From assembly GCA_044347745.1 (NCBI GenBank), contig JBIKUD010000001.1, forward strand, positions 1 to 64,000: a stretch of DNA of 64,000 nucleotides. The letters are read 5' to 3'. Shown here one piece after another: positions 8,571 to 16,778 of this stretch (position 1 is its first letter; each line of letters begins with the position of its first letter). Source of the stretch: JAIBBV01 sp044347745 (GTDB lineage: Bacteria; Bdellovibrionota_C; UBA2361; JAFLCA01). The notes under the pieces were generated by a model that did no database searches, had not been told where the DNA came from, and was given only the letters and a program-made list of their open reading frames with translations. Both the position numbers and the translations under genes were made by a program.

Positions 8571-8698
8571 ATGCAAAATTACTATAAGCAACTTTAAGCA
8601 AGCAGCGCGCTTTTTTATTTAATATCCGAGGGGTAAGTGGTCGGTAGTCTGTGAATCCGAAGAAAAGGAAATGGGGACGGACCATTCGGGCGGGGGCC
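8571..8698 (+). repeat. Dispersed repeat A, copy 4 (diverged)
   Basis: The head ATGCAAAATTACTATAAGC, the centre TATTTAATATCCGAGGGG and the tail GGGGACGGACCATTC (8673-8687) plus GGGCGGGGGCC match the other copies. Like copy 3 it is preceded by TATAAAA. It closes the phosphorelay module (4606-8698) and lies just downstream of the convergent RsbW-like gene. Confidence 0.85.
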
Positions 8699-8725
8699 AA
8701 ACGGTTAGAGGACCGCACTGGAATT

Positions 8726-9613
8726 CTAAGCTGCATTCAAATGTAGGCTAAAGGATAGAAATTCTCCTCCATCCTCCTGAGCAATAGGGGTGTTTAGAGT
8801 AAATCCACTTGTCACCAAAAGTAATAACCCTCTTCCCCGTTCGGATAGATTTTCACTTGCCGCCGCTGTTTGCAGTTCAGCAATACGTTCCTGCACGCCT
8901 GCAAAAGGTTCTGGGTTGATCATTCCCAAGGTTATCTTCTCTAGCTCAATCCTGCAAACAAACGTGGCGGAGACCGCATCACCTTCAGCAAGTTGATGAT
9001 CTAGCGTGTTCATGATGAGCTCATTTGCCGCAAGCTTAACGCTTGCGGCGATCTCAGTAGCTTGCTGTTGGGGAATTGCTCCAAACTCAGGACTAGCCAA
9101 CAGCGTGTTGACAGCAACAAAAACTTTGTCAGTAATTTCTCTTACGTTTGCTACACCGGCGCCGGCGACTACAAGTTCCTCGATTTCAGGGGAAACCTTC
9201 AATTCCGAGCTCAGACTTCTCTTTAGGTCGTTCCGTAATTCTTCAAAGGCAAAAGAGAAGCTTCCAGCGCGACCAGGGGTGCTGCTCCATTGAGAGCTTT
9301 CCTCGTAGGCTCTGCCAGCGAAGTCCGCTAGGACGGCAAGGGCTTGGGCTGCTGGGCAGTCTTCGGGGGGCATTGAATCTTGACAATCAATTTCAAGCGC
9401 ATCTGCGAAAGATTCGAGCGCAGTGAGCAACTGTGTCTTTTTGGCTTTGGCCTCATCGGGGGTTGCTTGACTCAAGCGCTCTTCCAAAGCAGCTATGTTT
9501 TGTCTACAGCCCTGCCAAGCTTCGCTTGCCTCTGCGAGGTTTCGGAGAATGGTCTCTTTATTCTCCCGTGCAGCCAAAGACTGCTTATCTGTACTGGTAT
9601 TTTGACTAGTCAT
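8726..9613 (-). CDS. Cytoplasmic protein with RsbW-like HATPase domain
   Basis: 295 residues. The first 110 or so are charged and helical, probably coiled coil, rich in Glu, Ala and Gln. The last 140 resemble the HATPase_c_2 domain of anti-sigma serine kinases (RsbW/SpoIIAB type). The N box is VKLAANELIMNTLDH and the G2-like loop is SERGRGLLLLV; the G1 loop is weak. There is no membrane segment. RsbW-like proteins usually bind a sigma factor and phosphorylate an STAS antagonist, but neither partner lies beside this gene. It could act as a phosphatase or kinase partner of the neighbouring phosphorelay. I saw no convincing Shine-Dalgarno before the ATG at 9613. The HATPase assignment is fairly firm; the function is not. 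Confidence 0.6.
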   Translation of the reverse strand: MTSQNTSTDKQSLAARENKETILRNLAEASEAWQGCRQNIAALEERLSQATPDEAKAKKTQLLTALESFADALEIDCQDSMPPEDCPAAQALAVLADFAGRAYEESSQWSSTPGRAGSFSFAFEELRNDLKRSLSSELKVSPEIEELVVAGAGVANVREITDKVFVAVNTLLASPEFGAIPQQQATEIAASVKLAANELIMNTLDHQLAEGDAVSATFVCRIELEKITLGMINPEPFAGVQERIAELQTAAASENLSERGRGLLLLVTSGFTLNTPIAQEDGGEFLSFSLHLNAA

Positions 9614-9835
9614 ATCACAAGGCCCGGATTGTTACCGGCTAGTTTAACTTCCATTTGAGTAGGCTAACACAACAACGATTTCTAACAAATAAAATATGCT
9701 TTAGAGAGGAATGCCCGTTCTGTGCATGCAAAATCCGGCATTCCTTCAGTATTATCTGTCTAAGGTCCTTAGTCCTACCCTGTAGAGTAATTGCCTAAAA
9801 TCTTGGTTGTTTCAGCGGCTTCGGCAAACCCGCTG

Positions 9836-10999
9836 CTAAGTAATCAACTCGGAAACACGCTTAATTGAAACTATCTGCGTGTCAGCCACCTTAAAATTTT
9901 CTGAGCCCGTATACACAACGGTGGGGCTAGTTACCCGGGAGCCCTTAAGATCGGTATAAAATTTAAGCCCTTTAAGAAAGTCAGCATGAAAAGTAGAGCT
10001 ACTCTTCACCTCAATTGGCAAGACTGAGGCCCCTTGGTCAATTAAAAAATCAACTTCATGTCCGGCGCTATCTCTAAAAAAGTATAGAGCTTCATCTCGA
10101 CCAGCGTTGTAGATAGCCTTAGTCAGCTCGCTTGCCACAAATGTTTCAATAATCTCGCCCCGCAAAGGGTGAAACTCAAGTTGTTGGGGGCTTGTAATGC
10201 CAAGGAGATAGCATAGCAGTCCTGTATCTAGGAAATAGATTTTGGGAGACTTTGTAATGCGCTTCGAGAGATTATTGTGGTGTGGTTGTACTCTTCTAAT
10301 GACGAAGCTTGTTTCTAAAACTGACAGCCATTCACGAATAGTACTTTGATTGACTCCGGTTTCTACGCCGAGATTGGTTGCGTTGAGTAGCTGGCTAGAT
10401 CTTGCCGCACATAATTTAAGAAAGCGCTCAAAGAGTGTTAAATCCTTAACGTTGATTATTTGCCTTACATCGCGCTCAATGTAGGTTTGGACATAAAAGC
10501 TCAGTGCTTGAGTCGGATTTAAACCTTCACTCACTATTCTTGGATAGCCGCCTTTAAAGAGCTGGTCGTTTAGTGACCCTTTATCGTATTGAGAATTCAA
10601 AATTTCAGCAGCACTAAGCGGCAATAGTCGCAGAATTGCAGTCCTTCCAGCCAAGGATTGAGAAACAGCATGCATGAGCTGGAACTGGGGGCTGCCAGTC
10701 AGAATAAATTCTCCGTTCCGTTTGCGAGAATCAGCAGCCACCTGAATGTATGAAGTAAGCTCAGGTAGATATTGAATCTCATCAATTATCACTCCGTTCT
10801 CATAGGACGAGATAAATGCCTTTGGATCGGCAGCCACCCGTGAACGTACATCGGGCTGTTCAAGATTTACGATTGGAAGATTTGGAAAAGCCATTGAGCA
10901 AAGGGTGGACTTGCCCGACTGGCGCGGGCCAACGAGGGTGACCACAGGATATTGTTTGGCTAGAGCCTTGAGCTCCTTCTCTAACTTTCTTGCAATCAT
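9836..10999 (-). CDS. AAA ATPase with DUF4143 domain (3)
   Basis: 387 residues from the ATG at 10999, which gives the usual family start (MIARKLEKELKALAKQYP). A TTG at 11035 would add 12 residues. Walker A is VGPRQSGKST, Walker B GVIIDEIQYLPEL, then FILTGSPQFQLM. The middle carries the family signature YIERDVRQI followed by a winged-helix-like stretch (TNLGVETGVNQSTIREWL). The DUF4143 core TKSPKIYFLDTGLLCYLLG is followed by the nuclease-like AGHEVDFLID and LPIEVKSS. This is the most typical of the four ATPases here. The gene stands alone with long flanks, including repeat remnants upstream. Confidence 0.93.
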   Translation of the reverse strand: MIARKLEKELKALAKQYPVVTLVGPRQSGKSTLCSMAFPNLPIVNLEQPDVRSRVAADPKAFISSYENGVIIDEIQYLPELTSYIQVAADSRKRNGEFILTGSPQFQLMHAVSQSLAGRTAILRLLPLSAAEILNSQYDKGSLNDQLFKGGYPRIVSEGLNPTQALSFYVQTYIERDVRQIINVKDLTLFERFLKLCAARSSQLLNATNLGVETGVNQSTIREWLSVLETSFVIRRVQPHHNNLSKRITKSPKIYFLDTGLLCYLLGITSPQQLEFHPLRGEIIETFVASELTKAIYNAGRDEALYFFRDSAGHEVDFLIDQGASVLPIEVKSSSTFHADFLKGLKFYTDLKGSRVTSPTVVYTGSENFKVADTQIVSIKRVSELIT

Positions 11000-11092
11000 G
11001 CTATGTAGATTAAGGATTGAATCCCTAATTTGCAAGATGTTTTATTAGACTAGGAATTACAATAGGTTATGTAGGTCGATTGCTCGTGCCAT

Positions 11093-11122
11093 GGAGGCTG
11101 GGACGGAGCATGGGCGGGGGGC
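11093..11122 (+). repeat. Isolated tail of repeat A
   Basis: GGCTGGGACGGAGC followed by GGGCGGGGGGCC matches the last ~30 bases of repeat A copies without the AT-rich head. It shows that the GC-rich tail can occur by itself. It lies about 95 bases upstream of the ATPase start at 10999. Confidence 0.55.
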
Positions 11123-11239
11123 CTTCCTTGTTTCGGCTCATATCTCACTCGTCTCGTAACGCCTTCATTTTGTTACGCGCTCTAGTGCCAACCTAGCAAC
11201 GATGCACGAATGCGCGTAGTTGCTAGGTTGGAATAATTA

Positions 11240-11716
11240 TTAGTAGTTCTGGCTATAGGAGCTAAAAGAAGTTTCAATTTCTGTATTGGCTGTTTCCCCT
11301 TTGCAGCAGAGAGTTACTTCGGCGGTGGCAGTGCAATATGACTTCAAAGTAAAGTACAGTTTGTGGTGCTTTTGAAGGTTTAAACTTTCCATTGCTTTGT
11401 TCAATCTTTGAAGGCCTTCTGCCCCGTCAGATCTATCCCATTCGCCTAGATTGAATAAACCTGGTGACACCCCCAAACTATCTTGACTAGTATGGGTTAT
11501 TGGTCCAAGTGTAACGCTACAGTTTAATCCCACACGGTCCAGCTCTGCTTGTCGACTGGATTTTGTTGCGGCTATTTTTTCCTCTGCCTGCTTACCACAC
11601 TCTTCTGCGAGCTTGTCTAGGTCTCGCTCAATCACACTCTGGGCTGCTAGATATGCAATTCCATTTGGTGCAGAAAATTCAAAATAATTATCCTTGTGAG
11701 ATTTTGTCTCATTGTC
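11240..11716 (-). pseudogene. 5'-truncated hypothetical gene
   Basis: The frame is open from just after a TAA at 11717-11719 to the stop at 11240, about 158 codons. It contains no ATG; the first usable start is GTG at 11635 (131 residues), and the reading upstream of it still looks coding. I therefore think the 5' end was lost. The product is mostly polar, with a coiled N-terminal region (LDKLAEECGKQAEEKIA), a Gly/Ser middle and a C-terminal part with CTATAEVTLCC that looks like beta strands. I do not recognise it. Upstream lie repeat-related sequences, so a rearrangement is plausible. Confidence 0.45.
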
Positions 11717-11835
11717 TTAAGCCACCTTACCTTGGCGTCCAATCCGCCCATGTTCATGCAATAAGTTTAACGAGACTAAAGCATTTCGATTAATAACTTT
11801 AGGCGCTTAGGTTGGTTGATGTGTGTCGTGGTACT

Positions 11836-12003
11836 GGCTGGGACGCACCCACGGCCATTAAGTTAAGAGGTTTAATTCCAGAATCCAGTACTGGCCCAGA
11901 TACTAAAGTCTCAGATTTGCGCCCGCTTTGGCGATTCCTAATCCGATTCATCACTCTGAAATTGTCGAGATTTTGCTTAACTTAATGGCCGTGGGGACGG
12001 ACC
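11836..12003. repeat. MITE-like element with 20-base inverted repeats
   Basis: A perfect 20-base inverted repeat is formed by 11848-11867 (CCCACGGCCATTAAGTTAAG) and 11976-11995. It encloses 108 bases with no coding potential. The outer edges carry GGGACGCACC (left) and GGGGACGGACC (right), relatives of the repeat A tail. The right arm has the same polarity (TTAATGGCCGTGGGGACGGACC). It looks like a small non-autonomous hairpin element. No transposase is nearby. Confidence 0.65.
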
Positions 12004-12075
12004 AGTGGCATCGGCGGCGGTGGTGTTTTGGGCGCGCGAAAAGGATCAATAATAGAGACTAATTGTGGGGGGTCC

Positions 12076-13776
12076 TCAATTGGGGCGATTGGAATTGGCG
12101 ATGCGGCATGACCCTATTTGGCAATTCCCGGTGGTAACAGCGTCTAAGAGGCTCGCGGCTACCGCCCTGATCACCATTGAATCATTCTTCAAGCTTTCAA
12201 GATCTCGAACTGCTTCAAGAATAAGTTGCTTTTCGGCTTCCGTCGGTCCATTGGGGAAACGATTTCCATTTAAAAATAGAGGCAAAGTTTCGCAGCCTAC
12301 CGCGGTATCGGTCCCTTCTAACGTGGCATGCTCTTCGCTTTTTGGTGGAACTACTAATCCCTCCTTACGAAAGTACACGACTTCATCCAATATTGCTGCT
12401 CCACTTTCGGGCCAGCTATTAGCCGCATCTAAATTTTGATCTTTGGGAGAATTTGGGAGTAGTCCATGTACCGCACATCTTTGATCCACCGAATGTTGAA
12501 CGGTGGGTGAGTGGTAGGGCAGCAATTCATGAGTATGAATACTTTGGAATAAAATTGGATCATAAGCAGGAAATGCAGCTTTAAGTGCCTCAAATCCAGG
12601 TGTAAGTTGAACCTCTGTGTCTTCACCTGGGACAGGGCACCATGCAAGCAACTGACTACCATCTTTAGCTTGGAGTATCGCGAGAATTATTGCAGTTTCG
12701 TAACCAATTGACTGTTCATCTTTCGAGAACTCTCTGCCCCGTTCTTTGTTGTATCTACGTCCAGCAAAAATAAGTGCCTCCTCGAGAGATTGAAGCTTAG
12801 TCATTCGCTCTTCCGTAAGCTCCGTGAGTGTTGGGTCGCAGGGGCGTTCACTGTAAGAAATAAAAGATTTTCCATTTTGGGCGATGTCGGAGTATCGGCG
12901 CTTCTCGTCTGGGTAGGATACTAGGTCTAAATCCCTTTCATTTCTTACCAGGTAAATGGGGTAAGCAAATTCGTTGCTCACCTTTGTAGTTGAAAGAAGA
13001 TTCGGCGCTTGGACTCTGCCTCTTAGGGTGAATGAATCTTCTGCAAGGCCGGAAATATTAAATATTTCTCCATGAGCAACCAAGTCAATAAACGCTTGCG
13101 GCTTTGAGAAATCAATTTGATATCTTAACTTGCCAGAGGGATCTACTCTGAGGTTCTCGAATCCGATACTTTTGATATCAATTGAGTCCCACCCTTCCAT
13201 ACGCTCAATTGCGGCTGAGCTAAATGCTAATTTAAATTGCCTCGCCATCTCGGGATGTTTTTCATTTAGGGCACTCCAGCGTGATTCAAGCGCGCCGCCT
13301 ATATATGCCCAGCCTTCTCGGTTCGCAAAGTCCTCAACTACTGCATACATACTTCCATCTAGTACAGCGAGGCCCAACACTTCTGGCACTACTGTTCCAA
13401 TGTGAGGAAGTTGTTTCAGCTCATCAAGGACCGCTATGAGGGCGCCAGTTTCGGCCAGGGCTGAGGGTGCCAAAGTCCTTATTCGCAGCGCAATGCCCTG
13501 CGTCCCATTTGAAAGAGTAAAGGTTCTACTTTCATCGAGATTCTCGACTGGATACTCTCCGAAAGTCCCCTCTAAAATTTGTTTACTCATTAAATATGCA
13601 ACGAAGTCTGAGCTTTGGAGTGAGAGATTAGATCTATCCAAAGGGCCGAGGCAGCGAGCAAGACGTGCAATGTCAGTGTTTTCGCTGAGATTGGTAGAGG
13701 GGAGATGTAGGGACTCTTGAGCCCGTTCCTCTCCATTTCCACTTGATACCGTTATTTGGGACACCACAGGCACCAC
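12076..13776 (-). CDS. Large hypothetical protein, possibly a divergent kinase fold
   Basis: I do not recognise this 566-residue protein. Several GTG codons (from 13776) follow AGGAAGAG, so the start is uncertain by a few residues. There is no signal peptide or membrane segment. The segment from about residue 85 to 235 loosely follows a protein-kinase order: strand IALRIRTLAP, helix GALIAVLDELKQL, a hinge-like MYAVVEDF, then DIKSIGFENLRVD resembling the D-x-K-x-N catalytic loop with an insertion, and YQIDFSK resembling DFG. No clear glycine loop is seen. The C-terminal 300 residues are polar and unassigned, with HTHELLPYH near residue 425. The gene stands alone at the edge of the repeat-rich region. 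A kinase or pseudokinase fold is only a hypothesis. It could also be an unrelated phage- or defence-associated protein. Confidence 0.6.
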   Translation of the reverse strand: MVPVVSQITVSSGNGEERAQESLHLPSTNLSENTDIARLARCLGPLDRSNLSLQSSDFVAYLMSKQILEGTFGEYPVENLDESRTFTLSNGTQGIALRIRTLAPSALAETGALIAVLDELKQLPHIGTVVPEVLGLAVLDGSMYAVVEDFANREGWAYIGGALESRWSALNEKHPEMARQFKLAFSSAAIERMEGWDSIDIKSIGFENLRVDPSGKLRYQIDFSKPQAFIDLVAHGEIFNISGLAEDSFTLRGRVQAPNLLSTTKVSNEFAYPIYLVRNERDLDLVSYPDEKRRYSDIAQNGKSFISYSERPCDPTLTELTEERMTKLQSLEEALIFAGRRYNKERGREFSKDEQSIGYETAIILAILQAKDGSQLLAWCPVPGEDTEVQLTPGFEALKAAFPAYDPILFQSIHTHELLPYHSPTVQHSVDQRCAVHGLLPNSPKDQNLDAANSWPESGAAILDEVVYFRKEGLVVPPKSEEHATLEGTDTAVGCETLPLFLNGNRFPNGPTEAEKQLILEAVRDLESLKNDSMVIRAVAASLLDAVTTGNCQIGSCRIANSNRPN

Positions 13777-13874
13777 CTCTTCCTATGTGTTATGCAGTGC
13801 GGTGGTTAAGTGCTGCCTAGGTTGTGACAGAAAAAGTGCCGTAATTCTAGGATGTTAAGAGCCATTCTCCAGGG

Positions 13875-15773
13875 TCAAATTTCTATCTGCAGCCCAATCT
13901 CAAATACCTGATTGGGTGGAATTTTGTAAAATGCGGTGGCTCTCTGGGCGTTTCGCGACATGAATGCAAAAAGTTTCTCACGCCAAAGTGACATGCCTGG
14001 TCTGGCCGTGGCTAATATTGTTTCCTTGCCGACAAAAAAGCTGGCGTTTTCCATATCTATTTCAAGTCCAGCTTTTTTACAGGCTTCTAGCGCGTCTTTA
14101 ACCGATGGAGAATCCATAAAGCCGTAAGAGGCTACAACACGAAAGACATTATGTCCTCGGTCGGTAATGCTAATGCGCTCCTCAGTAGGAACGGTCGGTA
14201 CTGGTTCTGTTGCAATAGTCACTAAAATTACTTTTTCGTGCAAAATTTTATTATGCTGATAATTATGTAGTAACGGTAAGGGCGTACCGCGTGAAGCTCC
14301 GGTCAAAAAGATAGCGGTACCAGGCACCCGTAAGGGTAACGCTTCATCAAATTGACGAATAAAGTTTGAAAGTGGAATGCTTTTTTCTCTCAAGCGCTCA
14401 GCGAGTAATTCTCGTCCGCGATGCCAAGTGGTCATAATGATAAAGAGCGAGAGAGCTACAAGGAGTGGGAACCAACCGCCGTTGGCTACTTTAAGTAAGT
14501 TTGCAAATAAAAATGAGAGATCCATAAAAAGCAGAGCAGTTGAAACTACTATGCAGAGCGGCAGAGACCAGCGCCAGATTCTCCAGGTAACCACAAACAT
14601 TAGAATGCTGGTGATGACCATGTCAGTTGCCACAGCAAGTCCGTAGGCCGAAGCTAATTTGCTTGAGCTGCCGAATGATAAAACAAGCGTCAGGGTCATG
14701 ATAAGCAGGGCTAAATTTATGCGGGGTACATAAATTTGCCCCATTGTTTCTGATGAAGTGTGGCGTATTTCAAATCGAGGCAGATACCCAAGTTGAATTG
14801 CTTGGCGTGTCACTGAGAATGCGCCGGTAATAACTGCTTGGGAAGCGATGCAAGTAGTAAGGGTAGCAAGCACAATTACGGGGTAAAGCGCCCAACTCGG
14901 TACAAGTGCAAAAAATGGATTTTCAATTCCCTCGGGCCTTAGGAGCAGCAAACTACCCTGGCCAAAGTAATTGAGCATCAGCGCCGGAGCCACTATCCAA
15001 AACCAACCCCGTTTTATGGGGTTTCGACCAAAGTGACCCATATCGGCGTACAGGGCTTCGCCACCGGTGAGCGCCAGAAATACAGAGCCAAGCACTACAA
15101 AAGCTTCCCAGCCTTCGATCCATAAAAAATGAGCCGCATGGAGCGGATTAATTGCCTCCAGCACCGCTGGCGCTTTAATAATGTTTGTTACTCCCAGTAT
15201 AGCGATGGTAATAAACCAAACACTCACTATAGGACCAAAGACCGCGCCAATTTTTGCGGTGCCATGTTTTTGAAAAAGAAAAAGTACAATTAAAATTAAA
15301 CAGGTAATTGGGATTACCCAAGGCTTAAAAAGTGGCGTTGCTACTTCAAGTCCCTCTACCGCGCTCAGCACTGAGACTGCGGGGGTTAGCATTCCGTCGG
15401 CATAAAGAAGCGAAGCCCCTAAAATACCCAGTAATGAAATTAACCAAGATATGCGAATAGGGAGGTCTGCGCCCTTTCGGCTTGCAAGCGCCATAAGTGC
15501 AAGGGTGCCACCTTCACCTTTGTTGTCAGCATGCAGCACATAGTGCATGTATTTTATTGAAATGGAGAGAAAAAGCGCCCAGAAGATAACGGACATAACG
15601 CCAATTACATTGGCGTTTGTGAGCGCGATGCTATGATCTCCAAAAAAACATTCCCTCACCGCATATAATGGGCTGGTTCCGATATCTCCAAACACCACCC
15701 CAAGTGCAGTAATGGCCAGAGCCCAATGCCCGGCATTCGACTTATCGCCTGAACTTCCTGTCACTTCTTTCAC
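13875..15773 (-). CDS. kup: Kup-family potassium uptake permease
   Basis: 632 residues, normal for the KUP/HAK/KT family of low-affinity K+ transporters. The family signature GDIGTSPLYAVREC is near residue 30, followed by about 12 membrane segments up to residue 450 and a cytoplasmic C-terminal domain of about 170 residues. Conserved features include NKGEGGTLALMAL, ALTGGEALYADMGHFG and ASQAVITGAFS. The start is a GTG at 15773. The gene is monocistronic and divides the accessory region from the core genes. It is likely proton-coupled K+ import. Confidence 0.97.
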   Translation of the reverse strand: MKEVTGSSGDKSNAGHWALAITALGVVFGDIGTSPLYAVRECFFGDHSIALTNANVIGVMSVIFWALFLSISIKYMHYVLHADNKGEGGTLALMALASRKGADLPIRISWLISLLGILGASLLYADGMLTPAVSVLSAVEGLEVATPLFKPWVIPITCLILIVLFLFQKHGTAKIGAVFGPIVSVWFITIAILGVTNIIKAPAVLEAINPLHAAHFLWIEGWEAFVVLGSVFLALTGGEALYADMGHFGRNPIKRGWFWIVAPALMLNYFGQGSLLLLRPEGIENPFFALVPSWALYPVIVLATLTTCIASQAVITGAFSVTRQAIQLGYLPRFEIRHTSSETMGQIYVPRINLALLIMTLTLVLSFGSSSKLASAYGLAVATDMVITSILMFVVTWRIWRWSLPLCIVVSTALLFMDLSFLFANLLKVANGGWFPLLVALSLFIIMTTWHRGRELLAERLREKSIPLSNFIRQFDEALPLRVPGTAIFLTGASRGTPLPLLHNYQHNKILHEKVILVTIATEPVPTVPTEERISITDRGHNVFRVVASYGFMDSPSVKDALEACKKAGLEIDMENASFFVGKETILATARPGMSLWREKLFAFMSRNAQRATAFYKIPPNQVFEIGLQIEI

Positions 15774-15870
15774 TGTGAATACGCCCCACTACGACGGTTT
15801 TTGTCGCGGTTATTATGGGGATGATTTTGATTTTTGGCTAACCCCAATTGATCGGGATTATCCTGGGATA

Positions 15871-16527
15871 TCAGGCTCCTTTTCGCACAAACGAGTCGTG
15901 AGCAGCCTCCCAAACTGAATAAGCCACAGCAGCCTGAGCTTCCCTATCGGTACGTTTAATATGTATTTCACCAGCAGCGTTTACATCCAACTGAGGATAG
16001 AACAGAGTTAATGAATACGAGCCAAGTAGACCCCAACAACGAGGAGTTCGGGTTACAGAAAGTTCAATATTGCTCCAGGATGCGTAGTATTCATTTGGAT
16101 TGCCAAGATTTTTCCAGGGCCTGTTTGGTGCAGTAATTGCTGCGTTATTTAAAAAGTGCCCCACGCGCTCTTGGAGCTTCCAATTATAGTGCTCAATAAT
16201 AGGTTTAAATCGATCGCTGGCAAGCTCATAGAACTCTTTAGCTTCCTGGCCCGTTATGCGATTTCCATCAAAACGTACCTGATATGTGTTTGGGGACAAA
16301 CGAGATATTGCCAACTCGGGGTTACCGGGGATTAAGAAAGTGAGAATGTTGGTGTTTTGCTTCTCTTCTAACGTTGAGAAGACAAGCCAGGTATCACGCA
16401 TGGTTTCTAAGATCTTTGCTCTAACTTGCTCAAATACCGTTTTTTGGGCTGGTTGACTTATCGGCTCTGCCAAGGGCGAATCAAAGTGCTGTGATTGTTG
16501 AGCTTGTCCCTGTGAATGCATATCCAT
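15871..16527 (-). CDS. Hypothetical soluble protein
   Basis: 218 residues from the ATG at 16527. The frame extends back to 16614, but those residues (hydrophobic, no ribosome site) are doubtful. No signal peptide or membrane segment is present with the chosen start. The N-terminal 30 residues are Gln/Ser-rich and disordered. The remainder mixes helices and strands (TNILTFLIPGNPELAISRLS, WSNIELSVTRTP). I do not recognise a family. It ends 98 bases upstream of kup in the same direction, so co-transcription is possible. If the longer start were used, the extra segment FLLFRSFLHFWPV could act as a signal anchor. Confidence 0.6.
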   Translation of the reverse strand: MDMHSQGQAQQSQHFDSPLAEPISQPAQKTVFEQVRAKILETMRDTWLVFSTLEEKQNTNILTFLIPGNPELAISRLSPNTYQVRFDGNRITGQEAKEFYELASDRFKPIIEHYNWKLQERVGHFLNNAAITAPNRPWKNLGNPNEYYASWSNIELSVTRTPRCWGLLGSYSLTLFYPQLDVNAAGEIHIKRTDREAQAAVAYSVWEAAHDSFVRKGA

Positions 16528-16778
16528 AAAAGTAACTTTGCGTGCCGATACGGGCCAAAAGTGTAGAAAAGAACGAAATAGTAAAAATGCGGGAAGAAGG
16601 GCGGGTAGAGGCAAGTAGTGTGGCTTAAGATGAAACGCGCACTAACAACATGCCCGGAGTTCTTTCCGAGGGCACTTTTAGTCCTCTGAAGAGCTTTACG
16701 CAACTCTTGACATGAAAGTTGTTAAGTAACTACTTAATTATATTGAGTTAATTCTCTCTACGCCATACAGTTTACCGC

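Noticed and set aside
8306..8587. 93-codon open frame after the CheA-like gene
   Set aside because: It overlaps the end of a real gene, reads into repeat A, has no ribosome site and no recognisable product.
1..8698. Repeat A copies as integron attC sites between cassettes
   Set aside because: The GTTAAGT in the repeat fits GTTRRRY, but no matching RYYYAAC partner or imperfect inverted-repeat fold was found, and no integron integrase is present.
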